NCBI RefSeq assembly: GCF_000003815.2
Contig: NC_049984.1
Coordinates: 8,514,197-8,578,196 of the forward strand
Length of the DNA: 64,000 nt
DNA from: Branchiostoma floridae
Lineage: Eukaryota; Chordata; Leptocardii; Amphioxiformes; Branchiostomatidae
Reading direction: 5' to 3'
The notes beneath the pieces were generated by a model, which was not told the origin of the DNA, searched no databases, and was given only the letters and a program-made list of their open reading frames with translations. A program made the translations under genes and the position numbers. Positions 62,859-64,000 of this stretch are shown here, in pieces. Numbering within the stretch: position 1 is the stretch's first letter; each line of letters starts with the position of its first letter.

Positions 62859-63370
62859 TTTTACATTGTAGAAAGATCCAGACATTGAACCCAATTTTAG
62901 CAATTGTGTTTTCTTTAGAAATGTCAATATCTATAGATTTGGTTAATCTACTGAGGACAATTATTATGATAAATGCCCTTCTTAATTTTTCACATGTAAC
63001 AAGATACATCCATGGTGCAAATGTACTAGTTATGGTGAAATAGGGACCACTTGGAAACTGACTGCATGATTGTAATTTCCATAAAAATGGATTTGCCTCG
63101 AGACATTTTTTTCCAGAAAGTGTGACCAAGAGGGTAAGTTAGATATTTGCAAGAGTAAGATCTGCATAAATCAAACTAGCGTATCAAGAATTCTACTGAT
63201 TAGTACAGTCAAGATATTGCTTCACATTTATCCAGTGATGTGCTTTATCTCACACTTCTTGTGAAGTGCTATGTTTCATAGTATGTGCTGCACTGTAATG
63301 TAATGTGTGTTGTACAGATTATATGAAATTAAAGGACTTTCATTTACTATGTTCTTTCAAGTATTTCTGA
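62859..63370 (+). other. 3' UTR of DHX38
   Basis: Follows the TAG at 62856-62858. The likely poly(A) signal is ATTAAA at 63328-63333. No other coding frame of interest. Confidence 0.55.
63328..63333 (+). promoter_or_regulatory. Candidate poly(A) signal of DHX38
   Basis: ATTAAA, the commonest variant of AATAAA, about 470 bases after the stop and just before the minisatellite. Confidence 0.45.
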
Positions 63371-63700
63371 GTATTCAGCACCAAGGACAGGGATAGTGAG
63401 CCTTATTCAGTACAAGGATACTGGGACAGGAATATGGGGTAGTGAGGCACATACAGTACTAAGGACAGGGGTATCGAGGCACATACAGTACTAAGGACAG
63501 GGGTATCGAGGCACATTCAGTACTGAGGAAAGGGGTAGTGAGGCACATTCAGTGCTAAAGACGGGTAGTGAGGCCAAGGACAGGTAGTGTGGCCCATTCA
63601 GTACCAAGGACAGGGATACAAGGCCCATTCAGTACTAAGGACAGGTATACCGGTTTTAAGGGCCATTTAGTAAAGGTAAAGATAGCAAAGCCCATTCAGG
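63371..63700 (+). repeat. 32-bp-type minisatellite, about 10 units
   Basis: Units of CATTCAGTACTAAGGACAGG plus GGTAGTGAGGCA, length varying around 32 bases. This is the same unit as at 22074-22632 (which reads on the opposite strand) and 4265-4475. Confidence 0.9.
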
Positions 63701-64000
63701 CCAAATCTGTGATACCTTGTATTTGGATATTTCACATTGCATTCTACACATTTTCTAATCTTTCAACTGCATTCTAGTTTGTTAATTTATCATATCCAGT
63801 TACTTTTGATTCACACAGCTAGCACCAATCTTTGCCCTGTTGACAAACACCAATAAGGATAATCAAGAATAATCATTCATGAGTACTTAACAAGTAGCCT
63901 GTGTAATTCACCATTATCGTTCCTTTCATCTGCTCATAGTGGTGTGAAGACTAGCTGGCTACTGCCTACCCTTGTCCTAGCAGCAGTATAATCAAATACT
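63701..64000. other. Terminal intergenic stretch
   Basis: AT-rich sequence without a recognisable exon, repeat or RNA gene. Confidence 0.5.

Overview
The window is animal nuclear DNA, most probably from a cephalochordate (amphioxus, Branchiostoma). This is inferred from single-copy, human-like proteins split by many GT-AG introns, dense small transposons and microsatellites, and strong enrichment of the word TAACGTTA. No search was run, so the species is an inference. No bacterial, organellar or viral genes were seen.

Layout. 1-5442: no gene recognised. 5443-6285 (-): intronless CENP-B/Tigger-type DNA-binding gene without a DDE nuclease domain. 7544-12387 (-): 3-mercaptopyruvate sulfurtransferase (MPST) in four exons, with a duplicated, still-open copy of exon 1 in its first intron. 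14250-19252 (+): METTL21-like methyltransferase, head-to-head with MPST. 19408-20861: TA-flanked transposon with a promoter-like core. 21752-26699 (-): DHRS1 in nine exons. 28651-29620: deleted mariner and a retrotransposon tail. 30157-34067 (+): two tandem drug/metabolite-type transporters with a broken third copy between them. 35095-44096 (-): LRRCC1 in 19 coding exons. 45803-62858 (+): DHX38/PRP16 in 28 coding exons, head-to-head with LRRCC1. 62859-64000: 3' UTR and minisatellite.

For MPST, METTL21-like, DHRS1, LRRCC1 and DHX38 the exons were assembled by hand from splice sites, reading phase and remembered family alignments. Every junction keeps phase, and the lengths (295, 262, 309, 1040 and 1239 aa) fit the families. 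The genes are functionally unrelated housekeeping genes (sulfur metabolism, methylation, carbonyl reduction, transport, centrosome, splicing). The shared structure is two divergent gene pairs and a common pool of small repeats in introns and intergenic DNA.

The most interesting points are the DDE-less Tigger derivative with a perfect C-terminal PCNA-binding motif, the second open first exon of MPST, the transposon carrying CCAAT, E2F and YY1-like sites, the patchy near-identity of the two transporter paralogues, and a 32-bp minisatellite present at three distant loci.
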